64,000 bases of DNA from contig NZ_JABBGH010000003.1 in assembly GCF_012927305.1 (NCBI RefSeq), forward strand, positions 124,001-188,000. The letters are read 5' to 3'. This stretch comes from Hymenobacter polaris. GTDB lineage: Bacteria; Bacteroidota; Bacteroidia; Cytophagales; Hymenobacteraceae. Below the pieces are notes generated by a model that was not told the origin of the DNA, ran no database searches, and saw only the letters and a list, made by a program, of their open reading frames with translations. The position numbers were made by a program, and so were the translations under genes. Below, piece by piece: positions 8,307 to 16,783 of this stretch (positions are counted from its first letter, which is position 1; each line of letters begins with the position of its first letter).

Positions 8307-8348
8307 AAAAAAGCCCCGAGCTACTACGTGGTAGCTCGGGGCTTTTTT
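8307..8348. terminator. Bidirectional rho-independent terminator
   Basis: An A6 run, the stem GCCCCGAGCTAC with its complement GTAGCTCGGGGC, and a T6 run. It lies between convergent genes and can serve both. Confidence 0.9.
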
Positions 8349-8371
8349 GTGGCCCATAGGGCGTAATACTA

Positions 8372-8644
8372 TTATCCTTCCCGACCGGAAAAGAGCAGGT
8401 AGATGATAGAGCCCCCAATGGGGAAGAACCAGATTACAATACCCCAGATAAGCTTCTTGCCAAGTGACCAGTCTTGCTTGAGCAAGCTGATAACAGCGTA
8501 GATAGCCAAGATAAGGTAGATAACTCCGGCGATGCTCAAGGAGCCATTGTTGTTGTAGCGGCTGCAACCGGTGGCAAGCAGCAATACAGAGGAGAGCAAC
8601 GCAGGTATCGTCAGCCGCGAAGCAAGGTTGGTGAGTTGGTGCAT
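8372..8644 (-). CDS. Small membrane protein with PLDc_N-type domain
   Basis: 90 residues. An N-terminal hydrophobic segment ends in a lipobox-like LLLATGC near residue 26, followed by two transmembrane helices (VIYLILAIYAVISLL and LIWGIVIWFFPIGGSIIYLLF). The second contains the FPIGGSIIYL pattern of the phospholipase-D-nuclease N-terminal family, which is widespread in short stand-alone membrane proteins of unknown role. A different, longer frame (8286-8684) over the same bases is a shadow. Confidence 0.75.
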   Translation of the reverse strand: MHQLTNLASRLTIPALLSSVLLLATGCSRYNNNGSLSIAGVIYLILAIYAVISLLKQDWSLGKKLIWGIVIWFFPIGGSIIYLLFSGREG

Positions 8645-8726
8645 AAGGTGAAAGAAGTGTAGTGAACAGAAAGCTTATACGCACAAATGCGCCACTAGGC
8701 TATTTATCTACTTAATATATTGAAAA

Positions 8727-9365
8727 TCAATTAAATAACTTATAATCCTGAATATGCTGCACAAAACTGGTACCTACCCCCGGTATCAAGGCCAGCGTGA
8801 CTACTACCCCGAATAACGCCCCGTAGAAGTGCGCGTCGTGATTGATGTTGTCGCGGCGCTGCCGGCCCATGTAGTAGGAGTAAAGTAGGTAGAGCACGCC
8901 CCAGATGAAGCCGGGGATGCCAATGGGGATGAACATCATGTAGACCTTGCCGATGGGCTGGAACAGGATGCCCGCGAACAGCACCGACGCCACCCCGCCT
9001 GAGGCGCCTAGACTGCGGTAGCCAGGGTCATGGCGGTGGCGAAAGCAGGTAGGCAGGTCGGAGAGGACGATGCCGCCCAGGTATAGCACCAGAAAGGCCG
9101 TGATGCCGGACGTAAGGCCTAGGTACTCGACAAAGCTGTTGAGCACGATGCCGCCGAACGAGTACAGGGTAATCATATTGAAGAGCAAGTGGCCCCAGTC
9201 GGCGTGCAGGAAGCCGCTGGTGAGGAAGCGGTACCACTGGCCGGGGCGGCCGTCCATGCGGTAGGGGTCGAGTATCCAATCGTCCATCAGCTTGGCGTTC
9301 GACCAAGCGTAGGCGGATACCAGCACCGTGAGGCCGATGAGGATGAGCAGGGGATTGGTAAGCAT
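8727..9365 (-). CDS. Rhomboid family intramembrane serine protease
   Basis: 212 residues with six or so hydrophobic helices. Rhomboids cleave transmembrane substrates in the membrane. Family marks are WYRFLTSGFLHADWGHLLFNM (helix 2 and the loop with HxxxxHxxxN), the catalytic serine in LGASGGVASVL near residue 120, and the partner histidine in NHDAHFYGALFG near 180, so the Ser-His dyad is intact. Substrates cannot be inferred. A hairpin repeat lies upstream between this gene and the polyprenyl synthetase. Confidence 0.92.
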   Translation of the reverse strand: MLTNPLLILIGLTVLVSAYAWSNAKLMDDWILDPYRMDGRPGQWYRFLTSGFLHADWGHLLFNMITLYSFGGIVLNSFVEYLGLTSGITAFLVLYLGGIVLSDLPTCFRHRHDPGYRSLGASGGVASVLFAGILFQPIGKVYMMFIPIGIPGFIWGVLYLLYSYYMGRQRRDNINHDAHFYGALFGVVVTLALIPGVGTSFVQHIQDYKLFN

Positions 9366-9405
9366 GGGGCTAGGGTCGTTGAATGGATTAACACAAAAAG
9401 TAAAG

Positions 9406-9489
9406 CGTCATGCTGAGCCTGCCGAAGCATCTCCACCGCGCCGCTCGGGTATCGTTCGGTAGAGATGCTTCAGCAGGCTCAGCATGACG
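9406..9489. repeat. Dispersed hairpin repeat, family A, copy 1
   Basis: The inverted arms begin CGTCATGCTGAGCCTGC and end GCAGGCTCAGCATGACG; the inner arms carry GAAGCATCTC and AGAGATGCTTC. It lies intergenically between the polyprenyl synthetase and rhomboid genes. It belongs to the same family as the copies at 15303, 20412, 34771, 38442 and 58629. Confidence 0.9.
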
Positions 9490-9506
9490 TGCTGGTATGC
9501 TTGGTA

Positions 9507-10478
9507 CTACACCTCCCGCTCCAGCAGCTGCAGGGCCAGGCGGCGCAGCGACTCCTTGCGGGCGGCGGGCACGGCTACGCGCTCCAGGTGCAGCAGGCCG
9601 GCCTCGAAGTACTGGTTGATGAGCGCCTCCGTCTGAGGGCGGATTTGCAGCTCGTCGTACACGGCGCGCACGGCCTGGATTTTGGCTTCGGCATCGGTCA
9701 CGGGTTGGCCGAGGTAGTGGCCCAGGGTGGCTTGCTGGATGGGGCCGCCCTGGGCTTGGGCGGTGAGCAGCAGGTAGGTTTTCTTATCGGCCAGGATGTC
9801 GCCGCCTACGCGCTTGCCAAAGGTGGCCGCGTCGCCATACACGTCGAGCAGGTCGTCGCGCAGCTGGAAGGCCAGGCCGATGTCGGTTCCGAACTGGCGC
9901 AGGTGCTCGGCATCGGCGGCAGGGGCGCCGGCCAGCACGGCACCCAGCTCTAGGGCGAAGCCCAGCAGCACGGCCGTTTTCAGGCGAATCATGTCCAGGT
10001 ACTGCGCGATGCTGACGGTGGCTTCCTGCTCGAAGTTCATGTCCCACTGCTGGCCCTCGCAGACCTCGGCGGCGGTCTGGGAAAAGCGGCGCAGCACCTG
10101 GGGCAGCAGGGCCGGGGGCACGTGCTCAAATAGCAGCTCGTAGGCGCGCACCAGCATTACGTCGCCGCTGAGAATAGCGGTGCTGGCATTCCAGCGCTCG
10201 TGCACGGTAGGCTGGCCGCGCCGCAGCGGGGCGTTGTCCATTAGGTCATCATGCACGAGGGTGAAGTTGTGGAACACCTCCGTAGCCAGCGCGGGCTTCA
10301 CCAGCGGGCCTAGGTCATCGGTAAAGAGTTGGCCGCCGAGCAGCGTCAGCAGCGGGCGCAGGCGCTTGCCGCCTAGGCCCATGATGTAGCGGATGGGGTC
10401 GTAGAGGGTAGCGGGCTGCTGGCCGTAGTCGAGCTGAGCGAGGGCCTGGGTAAGCAGAGTTTGGAGGTCGGTTTGCAC
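9507..10478 (-). CDS. Polyprenyl (trans-isoprenyl diphosphate) synthetase
   Basis: 323 residues, normal for an all-trans prenyltransferase that condenses isopentenyl diphosphate with an allylic diphosphate. Both aspartate-rich metal-binding motifs are intact: LVHDDLMDNAPLRRG near 83-97 (first) and LRDDLLDVYGD near 207-217 (second). GGKRLRP near 36-42 binds the diphosphate. Product length (farnesyl, geranylgeranyl or longer) cannot be fixed from sequence; the residues before the first motif are Phe-Thr (HNFTLVHDD). The start is a GTG only a few bases after a TACCTTTG promoter element, suggesting a leaderless mRNA. Confidence 0.93.
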   Translation of the reverse strand: MQTDLQTLLTQALAQLDYGQQPATLYDPIRYIMGLGGKRLRPLLTLLGGQLFTDDLGPLVKPALATEVFHNFTLVHDDLMDNAPLRRGQPTVHERWNASTAILSGDVMLVRAYELLFEHVPPALLPQVLRRFSQTAAEVCEGQQWDMNFEQEATVSIAQYLDMIRLKTAVLLGFALELGAVLAGAPAADAEHLRQFGTDIGLAFQLRDDLLDVYGDAATFGKRVGGDILADKKTYLLLTAQAQGGPIQQATLGHYLGQPVTDAEAKIQAVRAVYDELQIRPQTEALINQYFEAGLLHLERVAVPAARKESLRRLALQLLEREV

Positions 10479-10482
10479 GGGG

Positions 10483-10490
10483 CAAAGGTA
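10483..10490 (-). promoter_or_regulatory. TACCTTTG -7 element abutting a GTG start
   Basis: The minus strand reads TACCTTTG, four bases before the GTG start at 10478. Transcription would start at about the start codon, which predicts a leaderless transcript unless translation starts downstream. Confidence 0.5.
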
Positions 10491-10507
10491 TTGGGCGAGT
10501 GGCTAGG

Positions 10508-10723
10508 GTCGCCCTCCGCGTGGGGCCTCACGGGACCCCTAGGGGGCCGGCCCCCTCTCCTTCAGAGAAGGGGAGCCACGGCAGCGTGGCTAGGTTTTCA
10601 CCGCAAAAACAAACGGCCCCTAGCAGAACTAAGAGCCGTTTCAACAATCGTCTGGCTCCCCTTCCCTGAAGGAGAGGGGGCCGGCCCCCTAGGGGTCCCG
10701 TGAGGCCCCACGCGGAGGGCGAC
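10508..10723. repeat. Long inverted repeat, about 70-bp arms, before rnr stop
   Basis: The left arm starts GTCGCCCTCCGCGTGGGGCC and the right arm ends with its complement; both include CCCCTAGGGG. Near-perfect pairing covers roughly 70 bases a side, around a central section of about 75 bp. The right end is one base from the rnr stop codon. It looks like a mobile hairpin or MITE-like element with no coding content. Confidence 0.85.
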
Positions 10724-10724
10724 C

Positions 10725-13232
10725 TTATCGCCGCCGCTTGCCGCCGCCACCGGGCCGGCCGTCGCTACCCTTGCCGCTACTGCGACCACCGCCGCCCCGG
10801 TTGCCACCGCCCCGGTGCCCTCCTCCGCCGCTACGGCCGGCTTCGCGCTCGGCGCGCTCGCGCTGCTTCACGGCGTCGGGGCGGTTATCGACCAGATCCA
10901 TGTCGATGGTGCGGTCGAGGAGGTTAGCCGAGGTGACGACCACCTGCAGCTCGTCGCCGAACTGGATGATGCGCTTGCTGCGGCGGCCTATGATGCGGTA
11001 GTTGTCCTTGTCCAGCTCCCACTGGTCGCCGGGCAGCTCGCTCAGGCGTATCATGCCCTCACACTTGTTTTCCTCAATCTCGACGTAGATGCCGCGCTCG
11101 GTGAGGCCCGATACCACGCCGCGGAACTGCTCGCCCACGTGCTTGCCGATGTACTCGACCTGCTTGTACTTGATGCTGGCGCGCTCGGCATCGGCGGCCA
11201 GCTTCTCGCGGCGCGACGAGTGCTTGCACTCCTCCTCCACCGGCTCGGCTTCCACGTTCTTGCCGCCTTCCAGGTAGTGTTCTAGCAGGCGGTGGGCCAT
11301 CATGTCGGGGTAGCGGCGGATGGGCGAGGTGAAGTGTGAGTAGTGCGCGAAGGCCAGTCCGAAGTGGCCTAGGGGCTCGGTAGTGTAAATAGCCTTCGAC
11401 ATGGACCGGATAGCCAGGCCCTGGATGACGTTCTGCTCGGGCTTGCCCACCACGTCCTCGCTGAGCTTGTTCAGCTCGGTGCTGACTTTTTTGGGGTTGC
11501 TCAGACTGAGGGTGTGGCCGAACTTCTGGGCGAAGAGGGCGAAATTCTGAAGGCGGTCGGGGTCGGGCGCGTCGTGGGTGCGGTACACCATCGTGAGGCG
11601 CGGCTTGGTTTTCTTCTTGTTGAAGACGTACTCGGCCACGCCCTTATTGGCGAGCAGCATGAACTCCTCGATGAGCTTGTGCGCGTCCTTGCGCTCCTTC
11701 ACGTACACGCCTAGGGGGTTGCCCTGCTCGTCGAGCTTGAACTTCACCTCCTGGGTTTCAAAGCTGATGGCCCCCTTGCGGAAGCGCAGCGCCGAGAGCT
11801 GCTTGGCGATGCCGTTGAGGGTATTGATTTCGGCGGCGTAATCGCCCTCCTTGGTTTCGATGCGCGTCTGCGCTTCCTCATAGGTAAAGCGGCGGTCGGA
11901 GTGGATGATGGTTTTGCCGAACCACGACTCGTGCAGCTTGCCCTTCTCGTCCAGCTCAAACACGGCCGAGAAAGTCAGCTTGTCCTCGTGGGGGCGCAGC
12001 GAGCAGAGGCCGTTGCTGAGGTTTTCGGGCAGCATCGGAATCACGCGGTCCACGAGGTACACCGAGGTAGCGCGGTGCTTGGCCTCGCGCTCCAGCTCGG
12101 TGCCTAGGGTCACGTAGTGGGTCACGTCGGCGATGTGCACGCCGATTTCCCAGTGCCCGTTCTCCAGCTGCCGGATGCTCAGGGCATCGTCAAAATCCTT
12201 AGCGTTGTCGGGGTCGATGGTGAAGGTCGTGACCTTACGGAAGTCACGGCGCTTCTTGATTTCGTCGCGCTTAATCTTCTGCGGAATGGCTTCGGCCTCC
12301 TCCTCTACGCCGCCCGGAAACTCGAAGGGCAGCCCGAACTCGGCCATGATGGCGTTTATCTCAGCCTCGTTCTGGCCGGCCGCGCCGAAGTTGCGCACGA
12401 TGGTGCCCACCGGGTTGCGGCCCTGGTCCTGGTGCTCGGGAAAGTCGGTGATGCGCACCAGCACCTTGTCGCCGTTGCGCGAGTCGGCCAGCCCGTCGGG
12501 CGGCACCATCACGTCGAAGTAGGCCTTGCGGCTGTCGGGCTTCACGAAGCCAATGGAGCCGTGCACCTGCAGGCGGCCCACCACTTCGGTGCGCTGCCGC
12601 TTGAGCACCTCCACCACATCGCCGGTTACGCGGCCGTCGCGGACGCCGCGCAGGCGCACCCGCACCAAGTCGCCGTCCAAGGCGTAGCGCAGCTGGTCGG
12701 TGAAGACGCGGATGTCGTCGCCCTCGCCGTCCTCACGCACCACGAAGGCGAAGCGCGGCGTGGCCAGCGACACCGTGCCGATGAGGGTATTGCTGTCGCG
12801 CTGCGGCCGGGTGGGACCGTCGCCCACGTGGTCGAAGCCGGCCGAGCGGCGGCGGTGCACAATGGGGTCCTGGCCGAACTCGTCTTCAGGCTGCATGGTG
12901 GGGGCTGGTTCGGCCTTTTTCGGCTTTTTGCGGCCCTTGGCGGCACTGGCAGCCACTTGCAGGTCAGTAGGGCTAGCCAGGCGGTAATCGTCGTTTTGCA
13001 GGTGCTCCAGGCGGCCCTGCTGGCGCAGCTCCTTCAAGATGCCGAACAAGTCGTCGCGCTGGGTTTTAGTGGTGATGCCGAGGCGGCGCGAGAGCTGCCG
13101 GTAGCCTAGCACCTTGTCGGGGTTGTCAGCAAACTGGCGGTATACTACGTCGGCGGAGAGGGCGTGCCCGGCGGGGGCGGCCGCCTTCGCGCGAGGGGCG
13201 CGGGGGGCGGCGGGGTCTTGGGGGTTTTTCAT
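10725..13232 (-). CDS. rnr: Ribonuclease R
   Basis: 835 residues, a 3'-to-5' exoribonuclease of the RNase II family that degrades structured RNA. Order of parts: a basic N-terminal stretch, a winged-helix segment (about 30-85, LGYRQLSRRLGITTKTQRDDL), cold-shock domains (about 145-290), and the RNB catalytic core from about 345 with DPDNAKDFDDALS carrying the catalytic aspartates. A C-terminal S1 domain follows near 690-770 (GVVSGLTERGIYVEIEENKC), then a Gly/Arg-rich tail typical of RNA-binding ends. Length fits the family. The 3' end abuts the long inverted repeat, which may act as terminator. Confidence 0.95.
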   Translation of the reverse strand: MKNPQDPAAPRAPRAKAAAPAGHALSADVVYRQFADNPDKVLGYRQLSRRLGITTKTQRDDLFGILKELRQQGRLEHLQNDDYRLASPTDLQVAASAAKGRKKPKKAEPAPTMQPEDEFGQDPIVHRRRSAGFDHVGDGPTRPQRDSNTLIGTVSLATPRFAFVVREDGEGDDIRVFTDQLRYALDGDLVRVRLRGVRDGRVTGDVVEVLKRQRTEVVGRLQVHGSIGFVKPDSRKAYFDVMVPPDGLADSRNGDKVLVRITDFPEHQDQGRNPVGTIVRNFGAAGQNEAEINAIMAEFGLPFEFPGGVEEEAEAIPQKIKRDEIKKRRDFRKVTTFTIDPDNAKDFDDALSIRQLENGHWEIGVHIADVTHYVTLGTELEREAKHRATSVYLVDRVIPMLPENLSNGLCSLRPHEDKLTFSAVFELDEKGKLHESWFGKTIIHSDRRFTYEEAQTRIETKEGDYAAEINTLNGIAKQLSALRFRKGAISFETQEVKFKLDEQGNPLGVYVKERKDAHKLIEEFMLLANKGVAEYVFNKKKTKPRLTMVYRTHDAPDPDRLQNFALFAQKFGHTLSLSNPKKVSTELNKLSEDVVGKPEQNVIQGLAIRSMSKAIYTTEPLGHFGLAFAHYSHFTSPIRRYPDMMAHRLLEHYLEGGKNVEAEPVEEECKHSSRREKLAADAERASIKYKQVEYIGKHVGEQFRGVVSGLTERGIYVEIEENKCEGMIRLSELPGDQWELDKDNYRIIGRRSKRIIQFGDELQVVVTSANLLDRTIDMDLVDNRPDAVKQRERAEREAGRSGGGGHRGGGNRGGGGRSSGKGSDGRPGGGGKRRR

Positions 13233-13297
13233 GGGGGTTGTAAGACGGCCGCCGAACAGCTTAACGGAAATCGACTAAGGCGGCCTGAAAAAAGTAG

Positions 13298-13368
13298 AGC
13301 GGAGTGGCACTCCGCTCCCGCAAAAGAACGAGCCGACTACCGGCCCGGAAGCGGAGTGCCACTCCGCT
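13298..13368. repeat. Pair of AGCGGAGTG palindromes
   Basis: Two 19-bp near-palindromes, AGCGGAGTGGCACTCCGCT (13298-13316) and AGCGGAGTGCCACTCCGCT (13350-13368), are inverted copies of one another and can fold as one hairpin. The unit lies between rnr and the ABC gene, ending at the latter's stop codon. Confidence 0.8.
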
Positions 13369-15267
13369 TTACAGCTGTACCCTAGCCCGGATGCGGGCCG
13401 GGTCGTCGCTAGGGATGGCGGCGAGCAGCTGCTGGGTATACGGATTCTGCGGGTGCGCGTACACCTCAGCGGCGGGACCGGCTTCCACGATGCGACCCTG
13501 GCTCATCACCAGCAGCCGGTCGCTCATGAAGCGGGCCACCGACAAGTCGTGGGTGATGAACAGATAGGTGATGCCCAGCTCCCGCTTGAGATCGTTGAGC
13601 AGGTTCAGCACCTGGGCCTGCACGCTCACGTCAAGCGCCGACACCGACTCGTCGCACACAATGAGCTTGGGCCGTAGCGCCAGCGCCCGCGCAATGCATA
13701 TGCGCTGCCGCTGCCCGCCGCTAAACTCGTGCGGGTAGCGCTGCTCGGCATCATCGCTGAGGCCCACGGTGCGCAGCAGCTCGCGCACCCTGGCCCGCTG
13801 CTCGGCGCGGCTGCCGCCCACGCCGTGCACCCGCAGCGGCTCCAGTATCGCCTCCCCCACCGTCAGCATCGGATTGAGCGCCGCGTAGGGGTCCTGAAAT
13901 ACCAGCTGAAACTCGCGCCGCCGGTGCCGCAATTCGGCGGCCGGCAGCTGGGTCAGGTCGGTACCCTCGAACAGGATGCGGCCGCTGGTTGGTTCAGTGA
14001 GTTGCAGCAGGGTGCGGCCTAGGGTCGTCTTGCCGCAGCCTGACTCGCCTACCAGCCCCACCGTCTCGCCGGGGTAGATGGTGAAGCTGACATCATCCAC
14101 GGCTTTCACGAACTCGGTTTTGCGCGTGAAAAAGCCCTTGCGGATGGGAAAGTACACGCGCAGGTTTTCGACCTCAAGCAGCGGTATAGGGGCGGGGCTT
14201 ACTCCCGCCCACCTATTTACGCCGTTCACAGTGTCCGCATTCAAGTCGTCCAACGGCCGGGCGGGGGCAAGCCCCGCCCCTACGGCATCAACTACCGCCG
14301 TGGAACGCCCTTTTTGTTCCACGGGGAACGGTTTGGAACTTTCGCTTTCTGGTCGTAACTCCCCGGGCGCGGCCGCCGCGCTGGTTTCGGGCCGCGCTAT
14401 GAGGTTGCCAGTGGTATCTACGGCCATAAAGTCGCTGACTACCGGCAGCCGCTCGCGGCCGATGGACAAGCGCGGGCGACAAGCCAGCAGGCCTTTAGTG
14501 TAGGGATGCTGCGGGTTGGTAAAGATGTCGAGCACCGTGCCCTGCTCCACCACCCGGCCCCGGTACATGACTAGGATGCGGTCGGCAATCTCGGCCACCA
14601 CGCCGAGGTCGTGGGTGATGAAAAGCACGGCCGTGTTGTGCTCGCGCCGTAGGTCGCGGATGAGGTCGAGGATGCGGGCCTGCACGGTTACGTCGAGGGC
14701 CGTGGTGGGCTCGTCGGCGATGAGCAGGGCGGGGCGGCAGGCCATGGCCATAGCAATCATCACGCGCTGCTTCTGGCCGCCGCTTATCTCATGGGGGTAG
14801 CTTTTGAAGATGGCCGCCGGGCGCGGCAGCTGCGCTTCGGCAAACAGCTCAATGGTGCGGGCTTCAGCCTCGGCTGGCCCTAGGGTGGTGTGCAGGCGCA
14901 AAGCCTCCACCACCTGGCTGCCGCAAGTCAGCACCGGGTTGAGGGAGGTCATCGGCTCCTGGAAAATCATGCTGATGTCATTGCCTCGCACCTGTTGCAG
15001 CTCGGCCTCGGAGAGCTGCAACAGGTCGATGTCGCCCAGCTTCTTGGAGGCAAAGCGCGCCGTGCCGCTCTCGATATGCGCCGCCGGTTTGGCTAGCAGC
15101 CCGAGCAGTGCCAGCGAAGTCACCGACTTGCCCGAGCCGGACTCGCCCACGATGGCCACCACCTCGCCCCTAGCCACCTCAAACGAGATGCCCGCCACAG
15201 CCTGGGTGTTCGTGCGCCGCGAGCGGAAATCGACGGTGAGGTTCTGGACGGTAAGGAGGAGGGGCAT
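13369..15267 (-). CDS. Fused oligopeptide-type ABC transporter ATPase (DppD-DppF-like)
   Basis: 632 residues with two complete ABC ATPase domains. Domain 1 covers about 1-265 (Walker A GESGSGKS at 41-48, signature SGGQKQR, Walker B LLIADEPTTALD) and domain 2 about 365-632 (Walker A GESGCGKT, signature SGGQRQR, Walker B LIVCDESVSALD). Each carries the C-terminal oligopeptide/dipeptide extension (VEQGTVLDIFTNPQHPYTKGLL; YAHPQNPYTQQLL). Such double proteins power peptide or nickel uptake. No permease or binding protein is adjacent, which is unusual. The linker between the domains (about 270-365) is low complexity and contains an embedded inverted repeat (14188-14282). Confidence 0.93.
   Translation of the reverse strand: MPLLLTVQNLTVDFRSRRTNTQAVAGISFEVARGEVVAIVGESGSGKSVTSLALLGLLAKPAAHIESGTARFASKKLGDIDLLQLSEAELQQVRGNDISMIFQEPMTSLNPVLTCGSQVVEALRLHTTLGPAEAEARTIELFAEAQLPRPAAIFKSYPHEISGGQKQRVMIAMAMACRPALLIADEPTTALDVTVQARILDLIRDLRREHNTAVLFITHDLGVVAEIADRILVMYRGRVVEQGTVLDIFTNPQHPYTKGLLACRPRLSIGRERLPVVSDFMAVDTTGNLIARPETSAAAAPGELRPESESSKPFPVEQKGRSTAVVDAVGAGLAPARPLDDLNADTVNGVNRWAGVSPAPIPLLEVENLRVYFPIRKGFFTRKTEFVKAVDDVSFTIYPGETVGLVGESGCGKTTLGRTLLQLTEPTSGRILFEGTDLTQLPAAELRHRRREFQLVFQDPYAALNPMLTVGEAILEPLRVHGVGGSRAEQRARVRELLRTVGLSDDAEQRYPHEFSGGQRQRICIARALALRPKLIVCDESVSALDVSVQAQVLNLLNDLKRELGITYLFITHDLSVARFMSDRLLVMSQGRIVEAGPAAEVYAHPQNPYTQQLLAAIPSDDPARIRARVQL
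14188..14282. repeat. REP-like inverted repeat inside the ABC gene linker
   Basis: The arms at 14188-14210 and 14259-14282 pair at about 21 of 23 positions (AGGGGCGGGGCTT and AAGCCCCGCCCCT at the ends). Translated in the host frame they give VGAGLAPARP and WAGVSPAPIP. The insertion is in frame and sits in the linker between ATPase domains. Confidence 0.7.
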
Positions 15268-15302
15268 TTCGTGGAGGTTTTATCGTTTAAAAGTAGGTGT
15301 AC

Positions 15303-15413
15303 AAAACAGAACGTCATGCTGAGCTTGTCGAAGCATCTCTCCTATGCCGCTAGAGTATCGTTCAACGATGCGGCAGAGATGCTTCAACTTTGCTCAGCAT
15401 GACGTTCTGTTTT
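15303..15413. repeat. Dispersed hairpin repeat, family A, copy 2
   Basis: The outer arms AAAACAGAACGTCATGCTGA and its complement end the element; the inner arms carry GAAGCATCTCT and AGAGATGCTTC. It lies between the ABC ATPase start and the lspA stop codon. The outer AAAACAG/CTGTTTT extension differs from other copies but still pairs with itself. Confidence 0.9.
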
Positions 15414-15422
15414 GCTTCCTCC

Positions 15423-16070
15423 CTACCCTACCGCCGTCTCGGCTTCCGCCGCCTGCTCTTGTTTGAAGAAGCGGCCTTGCAGCAGCAGGATGAGTGCCAC
15501 GCCGATGAAAATAAATGAGTCGGCTAGGTTGAATACTGGGAAGCCAAATGTGTATTGGCCACCGACGAAAGGCAGCCAAGCGGGCAGTTGGCCTTGGTAG
15601 AGAGGCACATAAATCATGTCAATGACGTGGCCATGAAACCAACCTAGCGGCTGGTAGGTCTGCTCGTCACGTTGATGATAAAGCACGCCGTAAAAAATAG
15701 AATCGAGGAGGTTACCCACGGCTCCGCCTAGAATAAGACTCAGGCAAGCAATGAAGCCGGTGTGGACATGCCGGCGCACTAGCAATGCGATGTAGTAGCT
15801 AAGAGCCACCACAGCCAGCAGCCGAAAGCTAGTGAGTAGTAACTTACCGTAGGTAGTAGGCAGCTGCGCCCCGAAGGCCATACCAGGGTTTGTAGTGTAA
15901 AGCAGGTTGGCCCAAGTACCTAGCACATGAATTTCGCCAGCACCGCCAGGCTGCATGTAGGTATGCACAGCCCACTTGCTAGCTTGGTCAAGACCGATAA
16001 CCAGCACGGCGAGCAGAAAGTAAGGCACAGCCCGGCGGAACGTTTCAGCAGTGGAAGCGACGGTGTGCAT
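15423..16070 (-). CDS. lspA: Lipoprotein signal peptidase II, second tandem copy
   Basis: 215 residues with four transmembrane helices. LspA removes the signal peptide from prolipoproteins after the cysteine is diacylated. Both catalytic aspartates are present, in GNLLDSIFYGVLY and FNLADSFIFIG, and the family motif NPGMAFG is kept. The C-terminus is Ala/Glu-rich. Similarity to the neighbouring gene (16103-16783) runs over the full length, so they are tandem duplicates, with a 32-bp gap. This copy is less GC-rich in wobble positions than its partner, suggesting divergence or separate origin. Confidence 0.94.
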   Translation of the reverse strand: MHTVASTAETFRRAVPYFLLAVLVIGLDQASKWAVHTYMQPGGAGEIHVLGTWANLLYTTNPGMAFGAQLPTTYGKLLLTSFRLLAVVALSYYIALLVRRHVHTGFIACLSLILGGAVGNLLDSIFYGVLYHQRDEQTYQPLGWFHGHVIDMIYVPLYQGQLPAWLPFVGGQYTFGFPVFNLADSFIFIGVALILLLQGRFFKQEQAAEAETAVG

Positions 16071-16102
16071 AAGTAGTGGCAGAGGCGTGGGGGTCGACTA
16101 AA

Positions 16103-16783
16103 TTAAGCTGCCGAAGCGTCGGCAGCGACATTAGCTTCTGCCGCCCGCTCCTGCTTGAAGAAGCGGCCTTGCAGCAGCAGTATCAGCGCTACGCCGATGA
16201 AGATGGACGAGTCGGCCACGTTGAAAATGGGCCACAGCGACACGTATTTGCCGCCTACCAGGGGCCAAGCGGCGGGCAGGAAGCCCTCGTAGATGTCCAC
16301 GTAAATCATGTCGATGACCTGGCCAAAAAACCACTTGCTGGGGGCACCGAAAGGGGCGTTGTTATAGAGCACGCCGTAGAAGATGGAGTCGAGCAGGTTG
16401 CCCACGGCCCCACCCAGGATGAGCGCTATGCAGGCCACGAAGCCGCGGGCGGCGCGGTGGCGCAGCAAATACACGATATAGTAGCTCAGGCCGCCCACGG
16501 CCAGCAGGCGGAAGCCGGTAAGCAGCAGCTTGCCGTAGGGCGGCGGTAGCTCCACGCCGAAGGCCATACCGGGGTTGATGGTGTAGTGCAGCTTCAGCCA
16601 GTGACCGATGAGAGGTATCTCGCCGGGCAGGCCAGGGGCCATGTAGGTGTGCACCAGGTACTTGGAAAGCTGGTCGAGGGCGATAACCAGCAGGGCCAGT
16701 AGGAAAAAAGGCAACGCACTGCCGCGCCGCGCCGGGCGGGCTACGGGCAGCGAGGAAGAAGCTACAGGCGAATCAAACTCCAC
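16103..16783 (-). CDS. lspA: Lipoprotein signal peptidase II, first tandem copy
   Basis: 226 residues, same fold and motifs as the next gene: four helices, NPGMAFGVELPPPYGK, GNLLDSIFYGVLYNN and FNVADSSIFIGVALIL, so both active-site aspartates are intact. It has a polar N-terminal extension (MEFDSPVASSSLPVARPARRG) and an Ala-rich tail. Located directly downstream of ileS; the ileS-lspA pairing is common across bacteria. A hairpin at 16879-16906 sits between ileS and this gene, so lspA may have its own promoter in the AT-rich 16790-16850 stretch. Confidence 0.95.
   Translation of the reverse strand: MEFDSPVASSSLPVARPARRGSALPFFLLALLVIALDQLSKYLVHTYMAPGLPGEIPLIGHWLKLHYTINPGMAFGVELPPPYGKLLLTGFRLLAVGGLSYYIVYLLRHRAARGFVACIALILGGAVGNLLDSIFYGVLYNNAPFGAPSKWFFGQVIDMIYVDIYEGFLPAAWPLVGGKYVSLWPIFNVADSSIFIGVALILLLQGRFFKQERAAEANVAADASAA

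Noticed and set aside
11514..13109. Long plus-strand frames over rnr
   Set aside because: They are Val/Ala/His-rich shadows produced by GC-rich codon use on the other strand.
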